From Cyclobacteriaceae bacterium (GTDB taxonomy: Bacteria; Bacteroidota; Bacteroidia; Cytophagales; Cyclobacteriaceae), in assembly GCA_003565295.1 (NCBI GenBank), contig PXCO01000079.1, positions 1 to 55,207 of the forward strand: 55,207 nucleotides of DNA. Direction: 5' to 3'. The notes under the pieces are model-generated. The model did no database searches and had not been told where the DNA came from. It was given only the letters and a program-made list of their open reading frames with translations. The translations under genes and the position numbers were made by a program. This document shows, one piece after another, positions 34,599-43,692 of the stretch (position 1 is the first letter of the stretch; every line of letters begins with the position of its first letter).

Positions 34599-35537
34599 AT
34601 GACTATCAGCACCTGCAAAACCTGTCTGACCCAAGGTGAGCATCCCACCTTTAGGGTTAGAGAAATGATGTTTGGTTCCGGAGAATACTTTCATTACATG
34701 CAGTGCACCCATTGCCAAACCATTCAGTTGCTAAAAGAGCCTGAAGATGTGGAATATTATTATCCGGATGATTATTATGCCTATAGTCCCCTGATCCTGT
34801 CTAACTTTCAGGTTAACATGATCAAAAGATTGAGGCTCAAAGTCTTTTTACGCTCAGACTTGGAGTTTCTCAAACCTATTTACGGGGAGTGGATGAAACT
34901 GCTGGATGCAAAAAAAACTGACCGGATAGCAGATATTGGCTGCGGAAACGGGCAACTGCTCTATGAACTTTATGCATCAGGCTACCGTCACCTTGATGGA
35001 TACGACCCCTTTATACCTGAACCGGTTCAGGTGAACAAAAAGGTGAGATTACAAAGAAAGGGGCTAGAAGAGGTGAGTGGGGAGTATGATGTGATCATGT
35101 TGCACCACACCTTTGAACACCTCAGAAACCCCAGGAAGGCGATGGAAAAAATCGCCCAACTCCTTTCCCCCGGGGGGAGATGTCTATTGCGCATGCCCGT
35201 GGCAGACGCCGAAGTATGGGAAATCTACCGGGAAAACTGGGTGCAGCTCGATGCACCAAGGCACTTTGTGATCCCCAGCACGAAAGGGATACGTATTCTG
35301 GCAGCTGCGTTTGAGCTGGATCTCTATAATGTGGTGTTTGACAGTACTGAATTCCAATTTTGGGGTAGTGAGTGCTATAAGGATGGGATTTCTTTTGTAC
35401 ACGAGTTCACCTCAGACCGGTTTTCACGTAGCGACATGAAAAAGTACAAGGAAAAAGCCAAGGAATTGAATGCCCTTGGCAAAGGGGATCAGGCTTGCTT
35501 TTACCTCAGCAAACCTACTTCCTCAAAGCTTAAATAA
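34599..35537 (+). CDS. Methyltransferase with N-terminal zinc-ribbon-like motif
   Basis: Class I methyltransferase of 312 residues, 3 bp after the initiating transferase gene. The N-terminus carries two cysteine pairs (CKTCLT at residues 6-9 and CTHC near 36-39) that could bind zinc. Motif I follows, IADIGCGNGQLLYEL (about residues 107-121), then YDVIMLHHTFEHLRNPRKAM and a glycine-rich LLSPGGRCLLRMP. The layout resembles sugar methyltransferases found in polysaccharide and deoxysugar clusters, but no specific substrate can be named. Its last 15 bases overlap the end of the convergent stress-protein gene. Confidence 0.85.
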   Translation: MTISTCKTCLTQGEHPTFRVREMMFGSGEYFHYMQCTHCQTIQLLKEPEDVEYYYPDDYYAYSPLILSNFQVNMIKRLRLKVFLRSDLEFLKPIYGEWMKLLDAKKTDRIADIGCGNGQLLYELYASGYRHLDGYDPFIPEPVQVNKKVRLQRKGLEEVSGEYDVIMLHHTFEHLRNPRKAMEKIAQLLSPGGRCLLRMPVADAEVWEIYRENWVQLDAPRHFVIPSTKGIRILAAAFELDLYNVVFDSTEFQFWGSECYKDGISFVHEFTSDRFSRSDMKKYKEKAKELNALGKGDQACFYLSKPTSSKLK

Positions 35538-36431
35538 CGCTTCAAAAAAACCTAGGCTTTCTCCTTTTTTCTTGAGGATAAGGGTGGGAATGATATTATT
35601 GACCTGAACCAGCCGCTCTGCCACACTCCCCAGCAAAATGGCGGAGGAATCCGTCCTTCCTCTACTGCCCATAATGATCAGGTCTGCCTGCAGCTCCTTG
35701 GCCAATTCCATGACATATTGGGATTCGTGTTTATCTTTTCTGAGATTATACTCGCAGGTCATATTACTGAGATTAAACTTCTGCGCCAGTTTGTTACAAT
35801 CCTTTTTGGCATTTTCAAGCATGATTTGAGAAAACTCCTCATAGGATTTACCTGTTTTAGAATATCCGGCGGGGACATCATAGATGTGATAGCAGGTCAC
35901 TTTTCCTCCTGACTTATTGGCCAAGCTTAATGCCACCTCCAAGGTGGTGTGCGAATAATCGGAGAAATCAATGGGGACAACGATATTCCGTATGGGCTTG
36001 ATGCTAAAACCTTCCGGAATAAATAAGATGGATGTGGGGGATTTTAAGGCAAGGTCCTTGGCAAGGGATCCTGAACCTTTCAGCTCAATTTTCCTGCCCA
36101 TGATGAGCAAATCCACATCCTTGATCTTACTCCATCTCAACATGGTTTCCACCGGATTTCCTTCCTTGATCAAAATCTCATAGTTTTCTTCTTCCAGTCC
36201 TGCTTCTTTGATTTCTTTTTCCAGGCTATTTTTGATCGATTCATCCAGGGGAGCAAGGAGGTCAGGGTATTTGTCCGTAATGTCTTTTGGAAGTGTAAGA
36301 TCCTTGGACACATGTACGAAGTACCACTTCTTGATGTCCAGCAGGGTGCAAAGCTCCTTTACATTTTTCAAAATGGTCTGATCCATTTCTGTAAGGTCCA
36401 GCCCTACCAAAATTTTGTCAAAAGTCTTCAT
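35523..36431 (-). CDS. Universal stress protein, tandem UspA domains
   Basis: Cytosolic UspA-family protein of 302 residues with two domains (about 1-145 and 148-290). Domain 1 opens FDKILVGLDLTEMDQTI and has LIMGRKIELKGSGS, without the usual glycine-rich ATP loop. Domain 2 opens IRNIVVPIDFSDYS and has the ATP-binding pattern IMGSRGRTDSSAILLGSVAERL in parts: MGSRGRTDSSAILLGSVAER. So only domain 2 probably binds ATP. The function is a stress or survival role that family membership does not narrow down. It is convergent and overlapping with the methyltransferase gene. Confidence 0.9.
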   Translation of the reverse strand: MKTFDKILVGLDLTEMDQTILKNVKELCTLLDIKKWYFVHVSKDLTLPKDITDKYPDLLAPLDESIKNSLEKEIKEAGLEEENYEILIKEGNPVETMLRWSKIKDVDLLIMGRKIELKGSGSLAKDLALKSPTSILFIPEGFSIKPIRNIVVPIDFSDYSHTTLEVALSLANKSGGKVTCYHIYDVPAGYSKTGKSYEEFSQIMLENAKKDCNKLAQKFNLSNMTCEYNLRKDKHESQYVMELAKELQADLIIMGSRGRTDSSAILLGSVAERLVQVNNIIPTLILKKKGESLGFFEALFKL

Positions 36432-36678
36432 GTTTTAAATCGGTAAACGCTTTCAAGTTACGGTTTTGGCCATTGCCAAAAAAGTCTGAAATCAAGATTT
36501 GTGATTTATGATATAAGATTTTAGATTTATGACTTAGGGTTTGAAGAAGGAAAATTATGAAGTAACACTAATTACTTTCTACTTATAATTTACGACTAAT
36601 TTTAACCAAAGTAGGACAATTTACCGACTAATGCCAACCATTAAAAAAATAATGATTAACCAATCTATTTACACGTTT

Positions 36679-36698
36679 TGCACCCTGCATAGGGTGCA
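36679..36698 (+). promoter_or_regulatory. Perfect hairpin before the RNA ligase-like gene
   Basis: An 8-bp perfect inverted repeat (TGCACCCT and AGGGTGCA) encloses a GCAT tetraloop and lies 27 bases before the ATG at 36725. It is GC-richer than the AT-rich surroundings (36432-36678, which hold only low-complexity repeats such as GATTTATGA). It could be an operator or a leader hairpin; a TTTTT follows 15 bases later, so weak termination is also possible. Confidence 0.45.
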
Positions 36699-36724
36699 TC
36701 ACAATTCTCACGTTTTTATTTGAA

Positions 36725-37276
36725 ATGCCCAAGACCCTAGGTAAATATTTTTTGGCACTTGTTCCGGAGGGAGAGGTGTTTGATAAGTCTGAGCATATCA
36801 AAGAAGAACTTCAAGATCGGTTCAACCTCAAATATGCCCGCCGTTCCCCTTCCCACGTAACACTGAAGATGCCATTCACCTATAATGAAGCCAAAGAAGG
36901 TAAACTAATGGGAAAGCTCCACACCTTCACCAAATCCAGACAGGCTTTTCCTGTGCGGGTGAAGGGAATGGGGAGGTTTGGAACTAGGGTAATCTTTATA
37001 AAGGTGCTGCCTTCCCCTGCCCTGCTAGAGTTGCAGCAGGCCTTGAGCCAATTTTGCAAGGTGGGACTCAAGCTGGACCAGGAATTGAGCGACCGGAATT
37101 ACACCCCCCATATGACAGTGGCTTTTAAGGACTTGAAGAAGGGGAAATTTTGGGAATATTATGAAGCTACAAAGGAAAAGGCATTCAATGGCGAATTTCT
37201 GGCCGACGGAATAATATTGCTGAAAAAAGAAAAAGAAAGATGGATACAATTAGAGAAATTTAGATTTATCCAATAA
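36725..37276 (+). CDS. 2'-5' RNA ligase/cyclic phosphodiesterase family protein
   Basis: Member of the 2H phosphoesterase superfamily (LigT/ThpR-like), 183 residues. The two HxT motifs are SHVTLKMPF (H44, T46) and TPHMTVAF (H129, T131), spaced as in RNA 2',3'-cyclic phosphodiesterases. The natural substrate is uncertain: related enzymes open 2',3'-cyclic phosphates or join tRNA half molecules in vitro. The gene stands alone with a perfect hairpin just upstream. Confidence 0.88.
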   Translation: MPKTLGKYFLALVPEGEVFDKSEHIKEELQDRFNLKYARRSPSHVTLKMPFTYNEAKEGKLMGKLHTFTKSRQAFPVRVKGMGRFGTRVIFIKVLPSPALLELQQALSQFCKVGLKLDQELSDRNYTPHMTVAFKDLKKGKFWEYYEATKEKAFNGEFLADGIILLKKEKERWIQLEKFRFIQ

Positions 37277-37839
37277 AAGCACTTCTTTCAAAGAAATTGT
37301 AATATGCTAAAAACACGGCCATTTTTCAAAAACCTATAAAATAACCTACAAAAACAATAGGGTAATTGAAATTTTAACAAAAAAATAAGCCTAAAATAAA
37401 GTTTTGCAAATAGTGTAAATTAAAAACATTTTTTTTGTATTAAATTCTGATAAGGGTTTTCCTAAAGTTTAAATTTATAATTTTATTTTAATTTAAATAC
37501 TTTAACCATATTTTAATCTTTTATAAACTTTTTTACAAAATAATAATCTTAATTATTAACGAATAAATAAGTGACAAATAAACCCATATTATGTGTTTTA
37601 TTAAATATTTTATGAGAAAAACCTATTAATAAGGTTTAAAAAAACAATAATTATTATTTTTTAAGTCTGAGAAATGAAGAATATAATCTCAAAAATCTCA
37701 TACATCTGTATAACGGTTAAATTCCCAAAATTTATTTGGGAATGACTATAATTACCCTGATTTATTTTTTTGTTAATGTAAACAAATTGGCGGATTATTG
37801 CATTTATTACTTAACTATTGTTAAAAAACCTTAAATTTT
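37277..37839 (+). promoter_or_regulatory. Long AT-rich leader of the SusC/SusD operon
   Basis: This 563-bp interval has no credible gene and is extremely AT-rich. It holds small inverted repeats: AAACCT-ATTAATA-AGGTTT (37619-37637), ATTCCCAAA-ATTTA-TTTGGGAAT (37721-37743, perfect 9-bp stem) and TTTGTT-AATGTA-AACAAA (about 37770-37787). No exact TAnnTTTG box was found. Such long leaders before SusC genes can carry promoter and RNA-level control; here that is an inference from length and hairpins only. Confidence 0.4.
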
Positions 37840-40800
37840 ATGAACATGAGAAAAGTTCTACTTGGCTTTTGCTTTGTCTTTATTACCTCTATGGGGGTAT
37901 GGGCACAAAGCCAAACCGTGAGTGGACGGGTTACTTCGGCAGATGAGCCAGAAGGGATACCCGGCGTAAGTGTGAGCGTGAAGGGAACTACAGTGGGCAC
38001 TGTGACCGACCTGGATGGAAGTTACACTGTTTCCATACCCGAAAACGCATCTGTGCTTGTTTTCAGCTTCGTGGGCTTTCGTACGCAGGAGGTACCAGTG
38101 GGCAACAGGACTGAAATAAACGTGGTACTAGAAGCCGATGTGAGGGTGTTATCTGAGGTTGTGGTAACGGCTCAGAACATCGAAAGAAATGAAAAATCGC
38201 TCGGCTATAATGTACAGTCTGTACGTGGAGATGTGATTTCCCAACGCTCTGAACCAAACATCCTTAACACCCTGCAAGGTAGGGTGGCCGGTGTAAATAT
38301 CGGGAGTGCCTCAGGATCCCCTGGGGCATCTACCAATATTAACATCCGTGGGATTACCTCCTTTACAGGTAGTAATCAGCCCCTTTTGGTTGTGGATGGT
38401 ATCATTATGAGCAACGATACTGACAACACGCAAAACACCTTATTTGGATCTCAACCATCTAACAGGCTGGGAGATATAGCCCCGGAGATGATCGAGTCCA
38501 TAAACATTTTAAAGGGCCCTGCGGCATCGGTACTCTATGGTTCAAGGGCATCCTCAGGAGCCATCATCATCACCACAAAATCAGGTAAGGGCTTACAGGA
38601 TAAAACTGAAGTCACCGTTACATCCTCATTTAATGTGCAGGATCCCATCCATTATGCATCCTTGCAAAATGACTATGGGCAAGGTACCACCAACAATTAT
38701 GTAAGTACAAGTACTGCCTCTTGGGGTCCCAGATTCGGAACACCAGGTTTTGAAACAGTGGTAAATACGCAAGGTGAAGAGGTTCCTTATCGACTGTATC
38801 CTAATCATTTTGATCTATTTTTCAACCAGGGAAGAATATGGCAGAACGGTGTCACTCTGGCCTCCGGTAGTGAAAATGACAATTATATTTTGGGGATTAA
38901 TACCACAAATCAAGAAGGTATTGTACCCAACACAGGCTTTGACAGGTACAATGTTCAATTGGGTGGAAACAAAAAGCTGAATAATGGGGTACAGATAGGT
39001 GGAAACATCACCTATGTTAAAACCAAGCAGCGCAATGGTACAGCAGGAAATGGTGGATCTGCCATGGGGCAAATTACCAGGATTCCCCGCTCCTATGACT
39101 TTGGGGGTACTCAATGGCAGGATGAATTAGGGGCTCCAATCTATTACAATCCTCCTTCAACCCACCCTTTCTGGAGCACTGAAAATGAAATGTTTGACTC
39201 CAATGTGGATAGGGTCTTTGGAAACTTTACCGTAGGATATGATATTGCTGATTGGTTAAATGTGACCTATAGGGTAACAGCAGATACCTACACCGATAGG
39301 AGAAAACAAACCTTAAGGATAGGAGCTGCCAGGAACCCACAGGGACAAATTAGGGAAGACATGCTTTTCCGTTCAGAAATCAATGGGGATCTACTCATTA
39401 CCATGAACAAATCAGACCTATTTGGAACAGGTATCAATGGAAACCTTCTTTTAGGTCAAAATATCAACCAGAGAGACTTCCAACAAATCAGTGTCACTGG
39501 CGATCAATTGACCATTTTTGGTTTTGACAATGTAAGTAATGCGGCTGTTTTCACCAATTCCTTTGAAAGCAGAAATAGGAGAAGGCTAATAGGCCATTAT
39601 GCTCAGTTAAACTTAGACTATAATGACTATCTGTTTTTAGAATTGTCAGGAAGGGTGGATCAATCCTCCACACTACCTTCAGATAACAATGCCTATTTTT
39701 ATCCATCTGCGGCGGTAAGTTTTGTGCCTACGGATTTGTTTGATCTCCAATCCAGTGTGCTTTCCCAAATCAAGCTGAAAGGAAACGTGGCAAGAGTAGG
39801 TAGGGATGCAACGCCCTATTTATTGGCGACCCTATTTGGTCAGGCTTCTTATGGGAACAACTTGGCTCAGATCAATTTCCCCCTTTCTGTCGGAGGGGCT
39901 AATATACCTGGATTTTTCCCTCAGTCTAGGATTGGCAGTATGAATCTGGCACCTGAATTTGTCGACAATTATGAAGTGGGGATGGTTCTTGGTTTATTTG
40001 ATTACCGCCTTGAATTAGATTTCACTTTATACAACATGGTTAGTACCAGCCAGATTTTTGACGTGGCCATTTCTCCAGCTACCGGTTTCAACACTAGAAC
40101 CACAAACATCGGAAGGATGATCAATAAAGGTATAGAGTCCACCCTCAGAGCCTTGATTGTGGATGGAAATGATTTTTCATGGGACGCTACTTTGAACTTC
40201 ACATTAATTAGAAACGAAGTTGTGGAGATCGCACCTGATGTGGATAACTCTACTATTGAAGGCAACTCATTTCTGGGAATTGCCCCTTCCATCGCCGTAG
40301 GTCATCCATATGGTGTGATTATTTCTACTGCATTCCCGAGAAACGACAATGGAGACCTATTGATCAACCCTGCCACAGGGGGGTTCGCTCCGGGAGTACC
40401 AGGTCAAGTAATTGCCAACCAACAGCCTGACTTTGTTGTAGGCCTTGCTAATACCCTTAGGTATAAAAACTTCACTTTGGATGTATTGTTGGATGCCCAA
40501 GTGGGGGGAGAACTATATTCCTTTGGTCAGGTGGACTTAAGGTCAGGTGGACACATTGATTACACGGGAGTTGACAGGGATATGCCAAGGATACTTCCAG
40601 GTGTGATTGCCAACGGTGATGGTACCTACAGACCTAATAATATTCAAGTTCCCGCTCAGACTTATTTTGCAGGATTGGGAGGATTGGCTAGTGAAGGGGC
40701 TGTTTTTGATGCCTCCGTATACAGAGTAAGAGAACTGGCATTGAATTATTCCCTTCCTGCCAACTTATTGGGAAATACCCCCTTTGGATCTGCCTCAATT

Positions 40801-40953
40801 GGCGTCAGTGCAAGGAATCTGTTTTTCTTTGCTCCAGGCTTCCCAGCAGACCCTGAAGTGAATACCCAGGGAGCTGGCAATATCCAAGGAATGGATCTCA
40901 GCGGGCCTCCTCAGGTTAGAAATTATGGAGTCAATTTAAGGTTTACCCTATAA
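37840..40953 (+). CDS. SusC/RagA-family TonB-linked outer membrane protein
   Basis: Outer-membrane TonB-dependent transporter of the SusC type, 1037 residues. It has a signal peptide (VLLGFCFVFITSMGVWA then Q), a carboxypeptidase-regulatory-like domain (about 25-105, VSGRVTSADEPEGIPGVSV to VGFRTQEVPVG), a plug domain (about 115-250) with RVAGVNIGSASGSPGASTN and INIRGITSF and LVVDGIIM, and then the long beta-barrel ending in LRFTL. It works with the SusD-like lipoprotein whose ATG overlaps its stop codon. The nutrient cannot be predicted, as no glycoside hydrolase, peptidase or sigma/anti-sigma pair is adjacent. Confidence 0.95.
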   Translation: MNMRKVLLGFCFVFITSMGVWAQSQTVSGRVTSADEPEGIPGVSVSVKGTTVGTVTDLDGSYTVSIPENASVLVFSFVGFRTQEVPVGNRTEINVVLEADVRVLSEVVVTAQNIERNEKSLGYNVQSVRGDVISQRSEPNILNTLQGRVAGVNIGSASGSPGASTNINIRGITSFTGSNQPLLVVDGIIMSNDTDNTQNTLFGSQPSNRLGDIAPEMIESINILKGPAASVLYGSRASSGAIIITTKSGKGLQDKTEVTVTSSFNVQDPIHYASLQNDYGQGTTNNYVSTSTASWGPRFGTPGFETVVNTQGEEVPYRLYPNHFDLFFNQGRIWQNGVTLASGSENDNYILGINTTNQEGIVPNTGFDRYNVQLGGNKKLNNGVQIGGNITYVKTKQRNGTAGNGGSAMGQITRIPRSYDFGGTQWQDELGAPIYYNPPSTHPFWSTENEMFDSNVDRVFGNFTVGYDIADWLNVTYRVTADTYTDRRKQTLRIGAARNPQGQIREDMLFRSEINGDLLITMNKSDLFGTGINGNLLLGQNINQRDFQQISVTGDQLTIFGFDNVSNAAVFTNSFESRNRRRLIGHYAQLNLDYNDYLFLELSGRVDQSSTLPSDNNAYFYPSAAVSFVPTDLFDLQSSVLSQIKLKGNVARVGRDATPYLLATLFGQASYGNNLAQINFPLSVGGANIPGFFPQSRIGSMNLAPEFVDNYEVGMVLGLFDYRLELDFTLYNMVSTSQIFDVAISPATGFNTRTTNIGRMINKGIESTLRALIVDGNDFSWDATLNFTLIRNEVVEIAPDVDNSTIEGNSFLGIAPSIAVGHPYGVIISTAFPRNDNGDLLINPATGGFAPGVPGQVIANQQPDFVVGLANTLRYKNFTLDVLLDAQVGGELYSFGQVDLRSGGHIDYTGVDRDMPRILPGVIANGDGTYRPNNIQVPAQTYFAGLGGLASEGAVFDASVYRVRELALNYSLPANLLGNTPFGSASIGVSARNLFFFAPGFPADPEVNTQGAGNIQGMDLSGPPQVRNYGVNLRFTL

Positions 40954-42410
40954 TGATGAAGAAAATGAAAAAACTAATTAATTATATGATTTGTGGGGCA
41001 TTATTGGCCGGGACTGCATGTACGGATTTCCTGGATATCAATGAGTCCCCTAACTTGCCTACTTCAGTAACCCCTGACGTATTATTGCCCGCCGGGTTGG
41101 CAGGTACTGCCTTTGCTAATAATAATGAGCTCAACCGGTTTGGGTCTATCATTACCTCAGTAACCGCAGGTGCGGCTAATTCCCCTGCTACCTACGATAT
41201 CTATACCATTGATGGCGCGAACTTCAACAACCAATGGAGATTTGAGATGTACAATGGTTCACTCATCACTTACAGAAATATGATTGAGGTTGGCGAGGAG
41301 TTAGGAGCCACATCTTATACAGGTATTGGAAAAATAATGACTGCCTACACCTTCTCCATTGCCACTGATTTTTGGGGAGATATACCCTACTCCGAGGCAC
41401 TTTTGGGAGATCAAAACACCTCTCCCAGATTGGATACTCAAGAATCTATTTATTTGGGGAGTGAGGAAGTGCAAAGCTTATTTGATTTGGTGAGGGAAGG
41501 TATCGCTGATCTCCAATCCAGCTCTACGGTCAACCCTGGTCAAGATGATATCGTTTACGGCGGAAACAGCGAAAACTGGATTAAAGCAGGAAACGCTCTA
41601 ATCCTCAAATTGGCGAACACCATTTCCAGAGTAGCTCCAGACAGGGCGCGGCAAGAAATTGAATCCGTGCTTCAAGGTGGCAATTTCATCCAAAATAATG
41701 ATGAAAACATGGTGTTTACGTTTGGTTCATCTGTAGGAAGTAGGGCTCCAGTGTATGAATACACTTACGTCACCGCCTTTAGCAATGACATGATGATAAG
41801 TACCCGGTTTAAGGACCTATTGGAAAGCAAAAACGATCCCAGGCTTCCTCTTTTCGTTACCAGGCCTACGGGTGAATATGTAACCATAGACAATGGTTTC
41901 AGGGGAGCACTACCTACTCCTACCAGCTCCTGGTCCAGATTCAGCTCATACGTGGTGGGGGATGGTGGTGAAGGCCCGGTAAGGTTCATTACCAATGCCC
42001 AGGTTCAATTTATACTTGCGGAATCCGCTTTATTACTTGGCACCCCCGGTGATGCCGAAGAGCACTTTCAAAATGGGATCAGGTCCTCTATGGCACTGGC
42101 AGGGTTATCTACCGGAGAAATTGATGACTACTTTGAGAATAATTCTGACGAAGTATCCCTCAACGGTTCTGAAGATGAAAACTGGGAGAAAATCATGACC
42201 CAAAAATACATTGCCAGTTATGGAAATGGCGTGGAACAATGGAATGATTATAGAAGAACTGGTTATCCTGTACTGGAAGAACATCAAAATGCCGTAGGTA
42301 TAGATGGTACCAGGCCTGTGAGGGCTCAGTACATTAATGAGGAAGTTGCCAGAAACTCCAATTTTGAAGTCATATTACCCACAGTACCCGTATGGTGGGA
42401 TATTGATTAA
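40953..42410 (+). CDS. SusD/RagB-family nutrient-binding lipoprotein
   Basis: Surface lipoprotein that forms a lid on the SusC-like transporter and helps bind the nutrient. The 485-residue protein has a lipoprotein signal with the lipid-modified Cys at about residue 23 (LLAGTAC then TDFLDINESPN). The body is TPR-rich, of the SusD-like_2 type (TPDVLLPAGLAGTAFANNN, TDFWGDIPYSEAL, and the late YGNGVEQWNDYRRTGYPVL). Its first ATG overlaps the SusC stop (TAATG). A third small lipoprotein gene follows 17 bp later. Confidence 0.94.
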   Translation: MMKKMKKLINYMICGALLAGTACTDFLDINESPNLPTSVTPDVLLPAGLAGTAFANNNELNRFGSIITSVTAGAANSPATYDIYTIDGANFNNQWRFEMYNGSLITYRNMIEVGEELGATSYTGIGKIMTAYTFSIATDFWGDIPYSEALLGDQNTSPRLDTQESIYLGSEEVQSLFDLVREGIADLQSSSTVNPGQDDIVYGGNSENWIKAGNALILKLANTISRVAPDRARQEIESVLQGGNFIQNNDENMVFTFGSSVGSRAPVYEYTYVTAFSNDMMISTRFKDLLESKNDPRLPLFVTRPTGEYVTIDNGFRGALPTPTSSWSRFSSYVVGDGGEGPVRFITNAQVQFILAESALLLGTPGDAEEHFQNGIRSSMALAGLSTGEIDDYFENNSDEVSLNGSEDENWEKIMTQKYIASYGNGVEQWNDYRRTGYPVLEEHQNAVGIDGTRPVRAQYINEEVARNSNFEVILPTVPVWWDID

Positions 42411-42427
42411 AAACTATAAAGAAAAGA

Positions 42428-42925
42428 ATGATGAAGTCTATCAATTATATATTTCCCCTCCTGCTATTGACCATTGTGTTTTCGGCATGTGAATCGGACT
42501 TTGGACAATTTAACCGGGACAATAGACCGGATATCCCCTTACTATTCACCAATACTACATCCTTTGGGCATGATCCTTTCATAGAGATTTCGCAATCAGC
42601 GGGTGATCCCATTGAATTTATTATGGAGATCCCTGAAGATTCAGGCACAACCATTGCACAAATATCCAAAGTGGGGGCGGGTAGCACAGCTATCAACATT
42701 GGCAATTTAAATAATGATGCCGGATATTTCGAGGACCCCATTCCTGGTGAAGGTACCAGGGTGGTGTTCACCACCACTTTAGATGAATTCACGGAAAAAA
42801 GGCCAAACACCACCATTAATATCCCTAGTGGAGGGCATGCTGAAATCGCTTTCCTCTTCTTGGTGGAGCTTGCAAATGGAGACGAAATCGTTTCTATGAG
42901 AGCGAGGGCGAGAGTCTTCGAATAA
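42428..42925 (+). CDS. Small lipoprotein of unknown function in the SusCD locus
   Basis: A 165-residue protein with a lipoprotein signal (LLLLTIVFSAC, Cys at about residue 21). It is mostly beta in character with repeated short strands, and has no enzyme motif I recognise. It follows susD by 17 bp and is closed off by a terminator at 42946-42981, so it belongs to the same transcript. By position it may be an accessory surface nutrient-binding or chaperone-like component of the uptake complex; this is inference. It is too short for a full SusE or SusF protein. Confidence 0.75.
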   Translation: MMKSINYIFPLLLLTIVFSACESDFGQFNRDNRPDIPLLFTNTTSFGHDPFIEISQSAGDPIEFIMEIPEDSGTTIAQISKVGAGSTAINIGNLNNDAGYFEDPIPGEGTRVVFTTTLDEFTEKRPNTTINIPSGGHAEIAFLFLVELANGDEIVSMRARARVFE

Positions 42926-42945
42926 GAATCGGTTTTATTTATCTC

Positions 42946-42982
42946 AAAAACCCATGCTCATTTGATCATGGGTTTTTCTTTT
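42946..42982 (+). terminator. Terminator of the SusCD operon
   Basis: An 11-bp stem (AAAAACCCATG and CATGGGTTTTT) with a 10-base loop is followed by CTTTTT. It lies 20 bases past the lipoprotein stop codon. The A-rich 5' arm means it could also work on the opposite strand. Confidence 0.85.
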
Positions 42983-43115
42983 TAATTAGGGATATACGTG
43001 AAGAAGTAATACAAAATGAAGAACATAATAGATTGAAAAATGAAGGTCGTCAAATGAGGGGGAATTTGGCTGTGAGGGTATATACCCAAAATCATACATT
43101 CTCAATCATTAATGT

Positions 43116-43604
43116 TCAAAACCTCACCACCCCCTCCGGCTTCTTCAAGTACATAATCATACTTTTAGGACTTTTTCCCACATATACGTTCACAATATTT
43201 TGCTGCGTGGGGAAATCTTCGAACAACATGGTGTTCCTCACTTTGATTTCTTTTGGCTCTTTCACCTTGCCTGACTCTATATAGAACCAAGCTGCGTCCT
43301 CCTCTACCTCATAGCCCAGGTAAGTTAGTGTAAGCAGTTCCCCGTTTACCCTGATTTCATTGTTTTGCAGGAGATAAGATTCTATCATCTGATCCAGTTT
43401 ATCCGCCGACTCAGGGTTCAAGAAATTAACCTTCTCTCCATATTTACCACCTAATGCCACCTCCAGATCATCCCAAAATATCTTCTGTGCGATCTCCATG
43501 CGCTGCTCCGCAGGATTATATACCATGTCTGTAACGGAAATATAAAAGGGATGGAGAATTGCCAGCTGGATGCAAAGGTATAGGGCGACTAAATAAAAAG
43601 GCAT
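43116..43604 (-). CDS. DUF6702 family protein
   Basis: A 162-residue protein that begins with a short hydrophobic signal or anchor (FYLVALYLCIQLAILHPF) and then the motif HPFYISVTDMVYN characteristic of this Bacteroidota family. The body is beta-rich with AQKIFWDDLEVAL and a terminal FSMIMYLKKPEG-like strand (seen as SMIMYLKKPEG). No catalytic motif is visible and the family function is unknown. It is divergent from the HupE/UreJ-like gene across 88 bp, an arrangement often seen for this family as far as I recall, suggesting a shared membrane or metal-related role. Confidence 0.75.
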   Translation of the reverse strand: MPFYLVALYLCIQLAILHPFYISVTDMVYNPAEQRMEIAQKIFWDDLEVALGGKYGEKVNFLNPESADKLDQMIESYLLQNNEIRVNGELLTLTYLGYEVEEDAAWFYIESGKVKEPKEIKVRNTMLFEDFPTQQNIVNVYVGKSPKSMIMYLKKPEGVVRF

Positions 43605-43692
43605 TTCTACGGTGTTTTTTTAGAATCTCTAAATAATGCATTAATATTACGACAAATTTATTTTGGGTAATATACCATAATTCACCTTTTAC

